From positions 62,001 through 126,000 of the forward strand of contig NZ_BAXZ01000009.1 in NCBI RefSeq assembly GCF_000684975.1: 64,000 nt of DNA. Direction: 5' to 3'. A model generated the notes under the pieces. That model saw nothing but the letters and a program-made list of their open reading frames with translations, made no database searches and was not told the origin of the DNA. This stretch comes from Paraburkholderia acidipaludis NBRC 101816 (GTDB taxonomy: Bacteria; Pseudomonadota; Gammaproteobacteria; Burkholderiales; Burkholderiaceae). A program made the position numbers and the translations under genes. This document shows positions 25,055 to 33,621 of the stretch, piece after piece. Every line of letters starts with the position of its first letter. The first letter of the stretch is position 1.

Positions 25055-25825
25055 CTAGACCGGCAGCACGGAGGCCACCAGCGTCTGCGTGTAGGGGTGC
25101 TGAGGGTCGTCGAGCACCTGGTCGGTCAGGCCCGCTTCGACCACCGTGCCGCCCTGCATCACCATGAGCCGGTGCGCGAGCAGGCGCGCGACGCCGATAT
25201 CGTGCGTCACGATCAGCACCGAAAGATGCAGCGTGGTCGTGAGCGTGCGCAGCAGATCGAGCAGGCGCGCCTGCACGGAGACGTCGAGGCCGGCCGTGGG
25301 CTCGTCCATGAAAACGAGGCGCGGGCCCGTGACGAGATTGCGCGCGATCTGCAAACGCTGCTGCATGCCGCCCGAGAACGCGGAGGGCAGTTCGTCGATG
25401 CGCGTGGCGTCGAGTTCCACGCGCTCCATCCATTGCTGGGCGGTGTGGCGGATCTGGCCGTAATGACGCGCGCCGACGGCCATGAGCGGCTCGCCGATGT
25501 TCGCGCCCGCGGAAACGCCGGCGCGCAGTCCGTCGCGCGGGTTCTGCTGCACGAAGCCCCATTCGGTGCGCATGATGCGGCGCCGGTGCGGCTCGGAGAG
25601 CGCGCGCAGGTCGAGCGCTTCGCCTCCCGAACTCACGTAGCGCAGTTCGCCGGAATCGGCCTCGGTGCGCAGGGCGAGCGCATTGAGCAGCGTGGTCTTG
25701 CCCGAGCCCGACTCGCCGACGATGCACAACACCTCGCCGGGGTACAGGTCGAAGCTCACGTCGCGGCAGCCATTGCGGCCGCCGTATTGCTTCGTGAGAC
25801 GGCGGGCGCTCAGCAGGGGCGTCAT
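25055..25825 (-). CDS. phnK: C-P lyase ATPase subunit PhnK
   Basis: A 256-residue ABC ATPase resembling dipeptide-transporter ATPases. Walker A 'GESGSGKTT', signature 'FSGGMQQRLQ', Walker B 'LVFMDEPTAGLD' and H-loop 'VTHDIG' are intact. PhnK docks on the PhnGHIJ core complex at PhnJ. Its ATG overlaps the phnJ stop by 4 bp (25822-25825). Confidence 0.96.
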   Translation of the reverse strand: MTPLLSARRLTKQYGGRNGCRDVSFDLYPGEVLCIVGESGSGKTTLLNALALRTEADSGELRYVSSGGEALDLRALSEPHRRRIMRTEWGFVQQNPRDGLRAGVSAGANIGEPLMAVGARHYGQIRHTAQQWMERVELDATRIDELPSAFSGGMQQRLQIARNLVTGPRLVFMDEPTAGLDVSVQARLLDLLRTLTTTLHLSVLIVTHDIGVARLLAHRLMVMQGGTVVEAGLTDQVLDDPQHPYTQTLVASVLPV

Positions 25826-26718
25826 GTCGGCTCTCCCTGTGCTTCACGGCGCTCGTGACAGTAATCGCTGTCCGAGCAGACGAACATGCGCTTGCCCGCA
25901 TCGTCCACGATCATTTCGTCGAGGAAGCTTTCGCGCGAGCCGCAGAGCGCGCACGCATGCTCCCAGCGCTGGACTTCGAACGGATGATCGTCGAAGTCGA
26001 GGCTCTTGACCGGCGTCCAGGGCGGAATCGCGTAGATGCGGCGCTCACGGCCGGCGCCGAACAACTGCAGCGCGGCGTTCATGTGGAGCTTCGGATTGTC
26101 GAACTTGGGGATCGGCGAAGGCGCGGTGAGATAGCGGCCGTTGACCGTCACCGGATAGTCGTAGGTCGTCGCGATGCTGCCGTGCCGCACGATGTCCTCG
26201 TAGAGCTTCACGCTGATGAGGCCGTAGTCGGCGAGCGCGTGCAGCTTCCGGCATTCGGCCACGCGCGGCTCCAGCCGGAAGAGGGGCTCGGGCATCGGCA
26301 CCTGATAGACGAGAATCTGGTTTTCCGTGAGCGGTGTTTCCGGAATGCGGTGGCGCGTCTGGATGATCGTCGCCTCGCGCGTGCGGCGCGTGGTCTTCAC
26401 GCCCGTCGTGCGCGCGAAGAAGCGGCGGATGTTCACGGCGTTCGTGGTGTCGTCCGAGCCCTGGTCGATCACCTTGAGCGTGTCGTTCGCCCCGATGATC
26501 GCCGCGCTCACCTGGATGCCGCCCGTGCCCCAGCCATAGGGCAGCGGCATCTCGCGCGAGGCGAACGGCACCTGGTAGCCGGGCACCGCCACGGCCTTGA
26601 GCAGCGCGCGGCGGATCATGCGCTTGGTCTGCTCGTCGAGGTAGGCGAAGTTGTAGCCCTCGGCGGCCTGCGTTTCGTGGGAGGCGATGGGCGCGGCGAG
26701 CGTGGCGGGCGCGTTCAT
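25822..26718 (-). CDS. phnJ: Alpha-D-ribose 1-methylphosphonate 5-phosphate C-P lyase
   Basis: A 298-residue radical-SAM-like enzyme that breaks the C-P bond. It carries the PhnJ cysteines: C-x-x-C in 'CALCGS' and two further Cys in 'VCSDSDYCHE', matching the four Cys that hold the iron-sulfur cluster and the catalytic thiyl residue in E. coli. 'GYNFAYLDEQTKRMIRRALLKAV' and 'YGWGTGGIQVSAAIIG' are typical. The start is set at 'MNAPATLAAP', where ATGA overlaps the phnI stop; the frame stays open further upstream but is not homologous. Confidence 0.97.
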   Translation of the reverse strand: MNAPATLAAPIASHETQAAEGYNFAYLDEQTKRMIRRALLKAVAVPGYQVPFASREMPLPYGWGTGGIQVSAAIIGANDTLKVIDQGSDDTTNAVNIRRFFARTTGVKTTRRTREATIIQTRHRIPETPLTENQILVYQVPMPEPLFRLEPRVAECRKLHALADYGLISVKLYEDIVRHGSIATTYDYPVTVNGRYLTAPSPIPKFDNPKLHMNAALQLFGAGRERRIYAIPPWTPVKSLDFDDHPFEVQRWEHACALCGSRESFLDEMIVDDAGKRMFVCSDSDYCHERREAQGEPT

Positions 26719-27851
26719 GCGGCCTCCTCGTTCGTCGGGTCCGGCTGTCCGTGCCGCTCGTGTTGTGCGCGCAGGCGGCGCACGAGTTCGAGTTCGGCCT
26801 GGAAATCGACGTAGTGCGGCAGCTTCAGGTGCTGCACGAAGCCCGAGGCCTCGACGTTGTCGCTGTGCGAGAGCATGAACTCGATGTCCTGGGTGGGCGA
26901 GGCGAGTGTTTCGCCCAGCTCCTCGGCACGCAGCGCGCGGTCCACTAGCGCCATCGCCATCGCCTTGCGCTCGGCGTGGCCGAAGGCGAGGCCGTAGCCT
27001 TGCGTGAAGGCGGGCGGCACGTCCTTGCTGCCCGCGAACTGGTTGACCATCTGGCATTCCGTCAACTCGATTTCGCCGATCTCGACGGCTTCGCCGAGCT
27101 CGTCCAGCATCATTTCTACGGAGACCGAACCAAATCGAATTTCGCCCGCGAACGGATGCGAGTGCGCGTAGCCGCGCTGCGTCGCATAGCCCATCGCCAG
27201 CAGGAAGCCTTCGTCGCCGCGCGCGAGATTCTGCAGGCGCACGGCGCGGTCGGCCGGAAACGACAGCGGTTCGCGCGAAAGATCGCCGGGTTCGGGCGCG
27301 CCGGGTGCAGGCGTTTCCTGCTCGATCAGGCCTTCCTTGTCGAGCAGCGAAATGACACGCGGCATCGGTGCCTGCGCTGCGGCGTCAGGCGATGCGGCTG
27401 CGTGCGACTCCGGGCTTTCCGCGCCTTCGCCAACGTCGCCGCCTTCGGCCAGCAGCGCGAAATCGAGCAGGCGCTGCGTGTAGTCGTAGGTCGCGCCAAG
27501 CACCTGGCCGCCCGGCACGTCCTTGAAGGTGGCCGAAATGCGGCGTGCCGCGTCCATCCGTTCCGTTTCTACGGGCTCCGTATAACCGAAGCGCGGCAAC
27601 GTGGTGCGATAGGCGCGCAGCAGAAAAATGGCCTCGACGAGATCGCCGGCGGCCTGTTTGATGGCGAGTGCGGCAAGCTCTTCGTCGTACACCGAACCTT
27701 CGGCCATCACGCGCGCGACGGCGAGACGCAACTGCTCGCGAATCTGCGCGACGCTCAGTTCGGGCACGCGCGTGTCGCCGCGGCGCGCCTCGTCGAGCAG
27801 GCGCCACGACGCTTCGATCGCGCGCTCTCCCCCTTTGACGGCGACGTACAT
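26715..27851 (-). CDS. phnI: Alpha-D-ribose 1-methylphosphonate 5-triphosphate synthase subunit PhnI
   Basis: A 378-residue protein, the nucleosidase-like subunit that, with PhnG, PhnH and PhnL, couples phosphonate to ribose by displacing adenine from ATP. 'MYVAVKGGERAIEASWRLLDE' is the usual start and 'HSDNVEASGFVQHLKLPHYVDF' is conserved near the C-terminus. An acidic Ala/Pro-rich insertion (about residues 136-190) is low-complexity. It overlaps phnH by one base (TGATG) and phnJ by four. Confidence 0.96.
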   Translation of the reverse strand: MYVAVKGGERAIEASWRLLDEARRGDTRVPELSVAQIREQLRLAVARVMAEGSVYDEELAALAIKQAAGDLVEAIFLLRAYRTTLPRFGYTEPVETERMDAARRISATFKDVPGGQVLGATYDYTQRLLDFALLAEGGDVGEGAESPESHAAASPDAAAQAPMPRVISLLDKEGLIEQETPAPGAPEPGDLSREPLSFPADRAVRLQNLARGDEGFLLAMGYATQRGYAHSHPFAGEIRFGSVSVEMMLDELGEAVEIGEIELTECQMVNQFAGSKDVPPAFTQGYGLAFGHAERKAMAMALVDRALRAEELGETLASPTQDIEFMLSHSDNVEASGFVQHLKLPHYVDFQAELELVRRLRAQHERHGQPDPTNEEAA

Positions 27852-28504
27852 CAGTTCATCTCCACGCGGGTAGTGCGCGGCAGGCCGACCAGCCGGCCGC
27901 CGCAGACGAGATAGAAGTCGATGCCGCACGGAAAGAGCGGGCCCAGCGCGGCACGTTCCTGCCAGAAGCGCTCGGGCAGGCCGACCGGCGCGATCGTGCG
28001 AGCATTTTCGATGCCCGGCCCGCGCAGCGTGACGGGCGCGCCGCCCGTGAGCGAGGCGACGCGCACGAACACGGTAGCCGACAGCTCGGGCGATTCGGGC
28101 GTGCCGATGGCGAACGAAGCGAGCGGCGGCAGCGCCGCGGCGTCGTGCACGTAGACGAACGCGGCTTCGCCAGGTGCGGCGGCGAGCGGCGCGTCCGCGT
28201 GAAAGCGCAGTGCGGCACTGAGCGCGGCGTCGGGCTGCGCGAGCCACACGGGCGTGGCGTAGTCGGCGAGCGCAAGCAGCGAAGCGAACGCCGCAAGGCC
28301 GGCGCGTTCGCCGCCGTTCGTGGCGCCGGCGGCGGGCAGCACCGTTTCGATCACGCCGATGCGGCCCGGACGCGCGAGCGCGTCGAGCAGCGTGCGAAAC
28401 ACGGCCTGGGTGTCGTGAACGGGATCGGCAAAACCGGGCGCGAGCGTGTCGAGCGCGAGGTGTGCGGCTTGCGGGTTAAGGGCGGTTTGGCGTTCGTCGA
28501 TCAT
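27851..28504 (-). CDS. phnH: C-P lyase core subunit PhnH
   Basis: A 217-residue PhnH, a subunit of the PhnGHIJ core that resembles PLP-dependent transferases in fold but binds no PLP. 'PGFADPVHDTQAVFRTLLDALARPGR' is the family hallmark near residue 24, and 'RGPGIE' plus 'FPCGIDFYLV' are conserved. ATG overlaps the phnG stop by 4 bp and its TGA shares a base with phnI. Confidence 0.94.
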   Translation of the reverse strand: MIDERQTALNPQAAHLALDTLAPGFADPVHDTQAVFRTLLDALARPGRIGVIETVLPAAGATNGGERAGLAAFASLLALADYATPVWLAQPDAALSAALRFHADAPLAAAPGEAAFVYVHDAAALPPLASFAIGTPESPELSATVFVRVASLTGGAPVTLRGPGIENARTIAPVGLPERFWQERAALGPLFPCGIDFYLVCGGRLVGLPRTTRVEMN

Positions 28505-28992
28505 GCGTCACCTCGAACCATGGTGAAAAACTCCACTTTTGTGCCGGCAGTGGCGGCACGGCGCGCGGCACGTTGCGCCTCTGCGCGCGCGGCGAGCGGC
28601 ACGATCAGTTGCGCGTGCAACGAGGCGTGGCGCTCGGGCTGCTGCAGGAGCGCGTCGGCGAGCGCGGCCAGTTCGGCGCGGCGCTTGTCGCGTCCCAGGT
28701 GACAGGCCACCCCCACCGTGCCGTTGCCAGCGCCGTTCGCGCCGCGCAGGCGCAGCGTGGCGCGCGTGACGGTGGCTTCGCCGAGATTGAAGGCATTGCC
28801 GGTGCCGCCGATGCGGCCGCGCACCATCGCGAGGCCCGTTTGCGGCGGGCGCAGCCAGTCGAAGGCAGGCGCGGCGGCGCCTTCCAGCGCGGCCGCGAAC
28901 GCCGCTTCGAGATCCTCGCGCGGCGTGCGGGCGAGCACCGCCATCCATGCGCGCCGCGATGCGGCCGGGGGCGGGACGGAGGTAGCGTTCAT
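28501..28992 (-). CDS. phnG: C-P lyase core subunit PhnG
   Basis: A 163-residue PhnG, the first gene of the leftward C-P lyase operon. 'LRPPQTGLAMVRGRIGGTGNAFNLGEATVTRA' (residues about 46-77) is the family signature. It forms a dimer-like unit with PhnI in the core complex. Its upstream region is shared with phnF and contains the phased TCTA array. Confidence 0.93.
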   Translation of the reverse strand: MNATSVPPPAASRRAWMAVLARTPREDLEAAFAAALEGAAAPAFDWLRPPQTGLAMVRGRIGGTGNAFNLGEATVTRATLRLRGANGAGNGTVGVACHLGRDKRRAELAALADALLQQPERHASLHAQLIVPLAARAEAQRAARRAATAGTKVEFFTMVRGDA

Positions 28993-29056
28993 CTGCGGTT
29001 CCTGTGTCGTGAACGGGAGAGTCCTGCGAACGTCGCTGCAGTTCGTTATTGGACCA

Positions 29057-29100
29057 TCTATTCATCTAAACGTCTAGACGTCTGGTCATGCAGTCGTCTA
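29057..29100. promoter_or_regulatory. Putative PhnF operator: palindrome in a phased TCTA array
   Basis: ACGTCTAGACGT (29070-29081) is a perfect 12-bp palindrome containing GTCTAGAC, close to the GT-N-TAGAC-type sites of HutC-subfamily GntR regulators, to which PhnF belongs. TCTA occurs at 29057, 29065, 29073 and 29097, with TCTG at 29081, all on one 8-bp lattice. It lies between the divergent phnG and phnF genes. Recognition by PhnF is inference. Confidence 0.6.
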
Positions 29101-29192
29101 CATGCAGCGAAGGGGATGTTTTCATATTTCCATCACGCCTTGCGCACTACAATGCGGGAAGCGCTATTGAACCCGGAAGGAATGACAGCACC

Positions 29193-29951
29193 ATGACATC
29201 GAACGACGACGCGCCGCAGGGCGCCCGGCTCGAGCGCGGCGCAGGCGTGGCGGTGTGGCGGCAGATCGAACAGATACTCTCGGCCGAAATCGCGGCGCAG
29301 GGCTTCGGCGAGGACGGCCGCCTGCCGAGCGAAGGCGAGCTGGCCAGGCGCTTCGACGTGAACCGCCACACGGTGCGGCGCGCGATGCTCGGCCTCGCGG
29401 CAAGCGGGCTCGTGAGCGTCGAGCAGGGGCGCGGCACCTTCGTTCAGCCGGGCGCGATCGACTATACGATCGGCAGGCGCACGCGCTTTACCGAAAACCT
29501 CCGGCAGCACCAGCAAGCGGCGGTGGGCAAGCTGCTGTCGTCGTCGCGCGTGAAAGCGGAGCCGACCGTCGCGAAGGCGCTGGGCATTCGCGCGGGCGCG
29601 CTGGTCTATCGGATCGAGACGCTGCACGAGCTGGACGGCGTGCCGCTCACCTATGCGCGCAACTGGTATCCGGCCGCGCGCTTCGCCGACCTGCCCGCCG
29701 TGATGGAGCGCTTCGACAGCACCTCGAAGGCGCTGGCCGAATACGGCGTGGCGGACTATCTGCGTAAATGGAGCCGCATCGGCAGCGCGCTGCCCGAGCC
29801 CGAGGTGGCGCGGCGGCTGAACATCAACCGGCAGCAGCCCGTGCTCGTGGTCGAAAATGTGGACGTCGACATGGACGGCACGCCGATCAAGTACGGCATC
29901 ACGCACTTCGCGGCCGACCGCGTGCAGCTGATGGTGGAGCACGACGTATGA
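29193..29951 (+). CDS. phnF: Phosphonate utilisation regulator PhnF, GntR/HutC family
   Basis: A 252-residue regulator. The GntR winged helix occupies about residues 15-83 ('WRQIEQILSAEI', 'LPSEGELARRFDVNRHTVRRAM', 'VEQGRGTFV'). The HutC/FarR-type UTRA effector domain follows. It is divergent from phnG and first in a phnF-DUF1045-phnN operon, so it probably represses both operons. The start was chosen at the ATG after GGAAGGA; the frame extends 35 codons upstream through the operator region. ATGA couples it to the next gene. Confidence 0.93.
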   Translation: MTSNDDAPQGARLERGAGVAVWRQIEQILSAEIAAQGFGEDGRLPSEGELARRFDVNRHTVRRAMLGLAASGLVSVEQGRGTFVQPGAIDYTIGRRTRFTENLRQHQQAAVGKLLSSSRVKAEPTVAKALGIRAGALVYRIETLHELDGVPLTYARNWYPAARFADLPAVMERFDSTSKALAEYGVADYLRKWSRIGSALPEPEVARRLNINRQQPVLVVENVDVDMDGTPIKYGITHFAADRVQLMVEHDV

Positions 29952-30679
29952 CGGACGCAGCCGAAGCCTTGGGCGACGCCGCGCGCTTCGCGATCTACTA
30001 TGCGCCGCCGCGCGAATCGGCCTTTTGGCGAGCGGGCTGCGCGTGGCTCGGCCGCGATCCGGAGAGCGGTGAAGCGCTGCATGCGCCGCAGCCTGCGGGT
30101 CTTGCCCGGCCGCTCGCCGAGGTCACCGTCGCGCCGCGCCGCTATGGCTGGCACGGCACGCTAGTGCCGCCGTTTCGCCTCGCGCCCGGCGTGACCCCCG
30201 AGGCGCTGCTGGCCGCCGCGCAGCAATGGGCCGCGACGCGGTCGCCCTTTGCATTGACCGTCGAGGCGGCGACGCTCGGCCGCTTCGTCGCCCTGCGTCC
30301 CGCCGACGAAGCGGGCGACGCCGCCGTGTGCGAGCTCGCTGCCGACGCGCTGCGCACGCTGGCGGCGCTGCGGGCCGCGCAGACTCCGGCCGAGCTCGCG
30401 CAACGGCTCGACGCGCCGCTCACGGCGCGCCAGCGCGCCTATGTCGAGGCATGGGGCTACCCGTACATCTTCGACGAATACCGGTTCCACATGACGCTCT
30501 CCGATTCGCTCGACGATGCGCACGAGCGGCACGCGCTCGTGGCGGCGTGGAACGCGCAGATGGCGGAAGCGGGTGCGCTGCCGGTGGACGGTGTCGCGCT
30601 CTTCGTCGAACCGCGGCCGGGTGCGCCGTTTGCGCTGTGGCGCCGGGTGGCGTTCGCGGGAGGGAGGCCGCGCCGATGA
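29948..30679 (+). CDS. DUF1045 2H-phosphoesterase-like phosphonate metabolism protein
   Basis: A 243-residue protein of DUF1045, found with C-P lyase genes. Two HxT/S-like motifs, 'WHGTLVPPF' near residue 67 and 'RFHMTLSDS' near 180, are the paired catalytic motifs of the 2H phosphoesterase superfamily (RNA ligase/cyclic phosphodiesterase fold). It is coupled by ATGA overlaps to both phnF and phnN. No phnP is present here, so this protein may hydrolyse the cyclic 5-phosphoribosyl 1,2-phosphate released by C-P lyase. That role is inference. Confidence 0.88.
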   Translation: MTDAAEALGDAARFAIYYAPPRESAFWRAGCAWLGRDPESGEALHAPQPAGLARPLAEVTVAPRRYGWHGTLVPPFRLAPGVTPEALLAAAQQWAATRSPFALTVEAATLGRFVALRPADEAGDAAVCELAADALRTLAALRAAQTPAELAQRLDAPLTARQRAYVEAWGYPYIFDEYRFHMTLSDSLDDAHERHALVAAWNAQMAEAGALPVDGVALFVEPRPGAPFALWRRVAFAGGRPRR

Positions 30680-31230
30680 ACGACCGGCTGATTTACCTGA
30701 TGGGGCCTTCGGGGGCGGGCAAGGACTCGTTGCTGGGTTTTGCGCGCGCACGCCTCGCGGCCGAGGGCGTGGTGCTGGCGCACCGCTACATCACGCGCGC
30801 CGAAGGCGGCGGCGAGAACCACATTGCGCTCACCGATCACGAGTTCGACGCACGCGCCCGGCTCGGCCTTTTCGCGCTGCAGTGGCGCAGCCATGCGCTG
30901 CGCTACGGGATCGGCGTGGAGATCGACCAGTGGCTCGGGCTCGGCTGCACGGTGGTGGTGAACGGCTCGCGCGCCTACATGGGCGAGGCGCTCAAGCGCT
31001 ATCCGCAGATGACGCTCGTGCATGTCGAGGCGGCGCACCCCGTGCTGGCGGCGCGCCTCGCCTCGCGCGGACGCGAAACGCCCGCGCAGATCGCCGCGCG
31101 TCTCGCGCGCCAGGCGCCGTTCGAGGTGCCGGCAGGCGCGTGCCTGGCGCGCATCGACAATTCGGGGCGGCTGGAAGAGGCCGGCGAGGCGTTCGTGGAG
31201 GTGGTGCGCCGCGTGGCGGCGGGCCGCTGA
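30676..31230 (+). CDS. phnN: Ribose 1,5-bisphosphate phosphokinase PhnN
   Basis: A 184-residue P-loop kinase related to guanylate kinases. Walker A 'GPSGAGKDSLL' is near residue 10, and 'HRYITRAEGGGENHIALTDHEF' is the PhnN substrate region. It phosphorylates ribose 1,5-bisphosphate to PRPP, returning C-P lyase ribose to nucleotide metabolism. It overlaps the DUF1045 stop by ATGA and is last in the phnF operon, convergent with the IclR gene. Confidence 0.95.
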   Translation: MNDRLIYLMGPSGAGKDSLLGFARARLAAEGVVLAHRYITRAEGGGENHIALTDHEFDARARLGLFALQWRSHALRYGIGVEIDQWLGLGCTVVVNGSRAYMGEALKRYPQMTLVHVEAAHPVLAARLASRGRETPAQIAARLARQAPFEVPAGACLARIDNSGRLEEAGEAFVEVVRRVAAGR

Positions 31231-31323
31231 GCGCGGGTTCGCGCGTGGCCTGGAAGCCGGGGATGCGGCGCCTTTCGCGCGCCCGGCGCCGTGGTGTGCC
31301 GCCACCTGGCCGCGCAGCGACGC

Positions 31324-32148
31324 TCAGGTGCGTCGCGCCACCATGCCGGAGACGCGCTGCGCGGCCTGCTGGAGCGGTTCGAGGAAGGTCTTGACCATCT
31401 GCTTCGCCGAGGTCCGCTGCGCATTCCCGCTGATGTTCATTGCCGCGATCACGCGGCCCTGGCGGTTGCGGATAGGCGCGGAGATCGAGATCAGGCCGCC
31501 TTCCAGTTCCTGGTCGACGATGGCCCAGCCCTGCTGGCGCACCTGGGCGATGACCTTCTTCAGCTCGTCCTTGTCGGTGACGGTGCGCGGCGTGTGCGCG
31601 TAGAGCGGCGAGGCGCCGAGCGTGGCGTCGAGCGCGTCCTCGTCGAGCGCCGCGAGCAGCACCCGCCCCATCGACGTGCAATACGCCGGCAGGCGGCTCC
31701 CGATCGAGAGGTTGATCGTCATGATCTTGTGCGTGGGCACGCGCAGGACGTAGACGATTTCCGTGCGGTCGAGCACCGCTGCCGAGCAGCTTTCGTGCAC
31801 CTGCCCCGAGAGCTCTTCCATGACCGGTTCGGCCAGGTTCCAGAACGGCATCGACGTGAGGTAGGCGAAGCCCAGGTCGAGGATCTTCGGCGTGAGGCGG
31901 AAAAGGCGGCCTTCTGCCTCGACGTAGCCGAGCGTCTGCAGCGTGAGCAGGATGCGGCGCGCGCCGGCGCGCGTGAGGCCGGTGGCGGCGGCGACGTCGG
32001 TGAGGGTCTGCTCGGGGCGTTCGGCGTTGAACGCGCGGATCACCGAAAGTCCGCGGGCGAACGACTGCACATAGGAGTCGCCCGGCTTGTCGGGGATCTC
32101 CGGCTGCTCGGCGGGACGGTCGGGCGAGGCACTGGATGCAGAGGTCAT
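31324..32148 (-). CDS. IclR-family regulator, PcaR/PcaU-like
   Basis: A 274-residue IclR protein. The HTH lies at about residues 27-90: 'SYVQSFARGLSVIRAFN' is the hallmark of the PcaR/PcaU/PobR beta-ketoadipate group, followed by 'TLTDVAAATGLTRAGARRILLTLQTLGY'. The effector domain contains 'IGSRLPAYCTSMGRVLLA'. The group controls catabolism of protocatechuate, 4-hydroxybenzoate and beta-ketoadipate. PcaR-like sites occur before pcaF 4.6 kb away, with the cyo operon between. It may control pcaF and distant pca genes. Confidence 0.85.
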   Translation of the reverse strand: MTSASSASPDRPAEQPEIPDKPGDSYVQSFARGLSVIRAFNAERPEQTLTDVAAATGLTRAGARRILLTLQTLGYVEAEGRLFRLTPKILDLGFAYLTSMPFWNLAEPVMEELSGQVHESCSAAVLDRTEIVYVLRVPTHKIMTINLSIGSRLPAYCTSMGRVLLAALDEDALDATLGASPLYAHTPRTVTDKDELKKVIAQVRQQGWAIVDQELEGGLISISAPIRNRQGRVIAAMNISGNAQRTSAKQMVKTFLEPLQQAAQRVSGMVARRT

Positions 32149-32721
32149 GGGCGTCGGAAAAGGGCTCGGCGGCGCGTAACGAACCCATGACGATAGCGCA
32201 AGCGCCCTGTTTCGCCAACCGGCGGCGCGGGGGGCCGCTGCGCGCGAGAGTGCCGGAAGTGGCGAAAGCGCTCAAGCGTCATTGATTTTGGTCAATTGTT
32301 TATCTCTTTATTTTTGATTTTGCATCTGCCTTGCTTTGGGTCCAAGGGTGTGCGCGCGGATATTGGCTTGATTTTATAAATATGCTTTCGCTCGGCAGTG
32401 AATGCCGATTCGAATTAATGGCGTGCCGGGAAACGTCGAGTGGTGAATAAAAGGATAGGTCGACGCTTTCGCGTCAGCCTCGCCGGCAGCCTGGAACGAG
32501 CCGCGGCGCGTTCTCATAGCTGGGGTGAAAGATTTTAGAAAGCATAATGCGTCCATCCGCCGCGCCAGTTTGAGCGAGATTTAGCGAATCGAGATCAAAT
32601 TAGATTCGAATATCTTTCCGTAGAATTTTGCCGAGCACGATACGGGTGCATTTCTCGCGATTTCTTGCGATGTAAATGCGTTAAAGCGTCCAAAAATCGT
32701 TTAACGGAAAGACGGGCAAAC
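32149..32721. promoter_or_regulatory. AT-rich intergenic region upstream of cyoA with an FNR-like box
   Basis: 573 bp without a convincing gene, more AT-rich than its surroundings. TTGAT-TTTG-GTCAA at 32282-32295 matches the FNR/ANR consensus TTGAT-N4-ATCAA in nine of ten positions. It is 427 bp upstream of cyoA and 134 bp upstream of the IclR gene, so which gene it would serve is unclear. The rest presumably holds the cyo promoter, which I cannot pin down. Confidence 0.35.
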
Positions 32722-33618
32722 ATGACAGACAGAAAGGCCTTCAAAAGGTGGCTCATCCCCCTCGGCAGCGGGCTGGCCGCAACGCTTTCGGGGTGCAGCG
32801 GCAACTTCCCGCTGCTCGACCCCAAGGGCAGCGTGGGCGTGGCCGAAAAATCGCTCATCGCCACGGCCACGGGCGCCATGCTGCTGGTGGTGGTGCCCGT
32901 GATCATCCTTACGCTGCTGTTCGCATGGCGCTACCGCGCGTCGAACCGCCATGCCGTCTATGCGCCGAAGTGGGCGCACTCCACGGCCATCGAGGTCGTG
33001 GTCTGGGCCATTCCCGCCGTGATCATTCTCTTCCTCGGCGTCCTCACGTGGCGGACCTCGCACGAGCTCGACCCGTACAAGCCGCTCGAGTCGAATGTGA
33101 AGCCCATCAACGTCGAAGTCGTCGCGCTCGACTGGAAGTGGCTCTTCATCTATCCGGATCTCGGCATCGCCACGGTGAACCAGCTGGCCGTGCCGGTGGG
33201 CACGCCGGTCAATTTCCGCATCACGTCGGATTCGGTGATGAACTCGTTCTTCATCCCGCAGCTGGGCACCCAGGTTTACGCGATGGCGGGCATGCAGACG
33301 CGCCTGCACCTGATTGCAGATGAACCTGGCAACTTCGAGGGCCTTTCGGCCAACTACAGCGGCCGCGGCTTCTCGGACATGAAGTTCCGCACGCTCGCGA
33401 CGAGCCGGGGCGACTTCGACGCATGGGTCAGGAAGGTCAAGGCCTCGGCCGGCTCGCTCGGCATGGACCAGTACGCCGCAGTCGCGCAGCCCGGCGAGAA
33501 GGCGCCCGTGCAGTACTTCTCGACGGTCGACCCGAGGCTCTTCAACAACATCATTGCGAAGTACAACAACGGCCACGTCACGGACTTCAGTGACGCTGCC
33601 TGCGGTACGAAGGGGTAA
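32722..33618 (+). CDS. cyoA: Cytochrome bo3 quinol oxidase subunit II
   Basis: A 298-residue lipoprotein subunit with lipobox L-S-G-C25. Two membrane helices lie at about residues 48-75 and 92-112, followed by a periplasmic cupredoxin domain. The CuA ligands (Cys pair, Met) of cytochrome c oxidases are absent, as expected for a quinol oxidase. 'EVVALDWKWLFIYPDLGIATVN' and 'SVMNSFFIPQLG' are typical of CyoA. First gene of cyoABCD. The start at 32722 is chosen over a frame extension because it gives a standard lipoprotein signal. Confidence 0.95.
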   Translation: MTDRKAFKRWLIPLGSGLAATLSGCSGNFPLLDPKGSVGVAEKSLIATATGAMLLVVVPVIILTLLFAWRYRASNRHAVYAPKWAHSTAIEVVVWAIPAVIILFLGVLTWRTSHELDPYKPLESNVKPINVEVVALDWKWLFIYPDLGIATVNQLAVPVGTPVNFRITSDSVMNSFFIPQLGTQVYAMAGMQTRLHLIADEPGNFEGLSANYSGRGFSDMKFRTLATSRGDFDAWVRKVKASAGSLGMDQYAAVAQPGEKAPVQYFSTVDPRLFNNIIAKYNNGHVTDFSDAACGTKG

Positions 33619-33621
33619 CGC

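Noticed and set aside
32374..32556. A 60-residue minus-strand frame upstream of cyoA
   Set aside because: No ribosome-binding site, mixed composition and located in an AT-rich control region.
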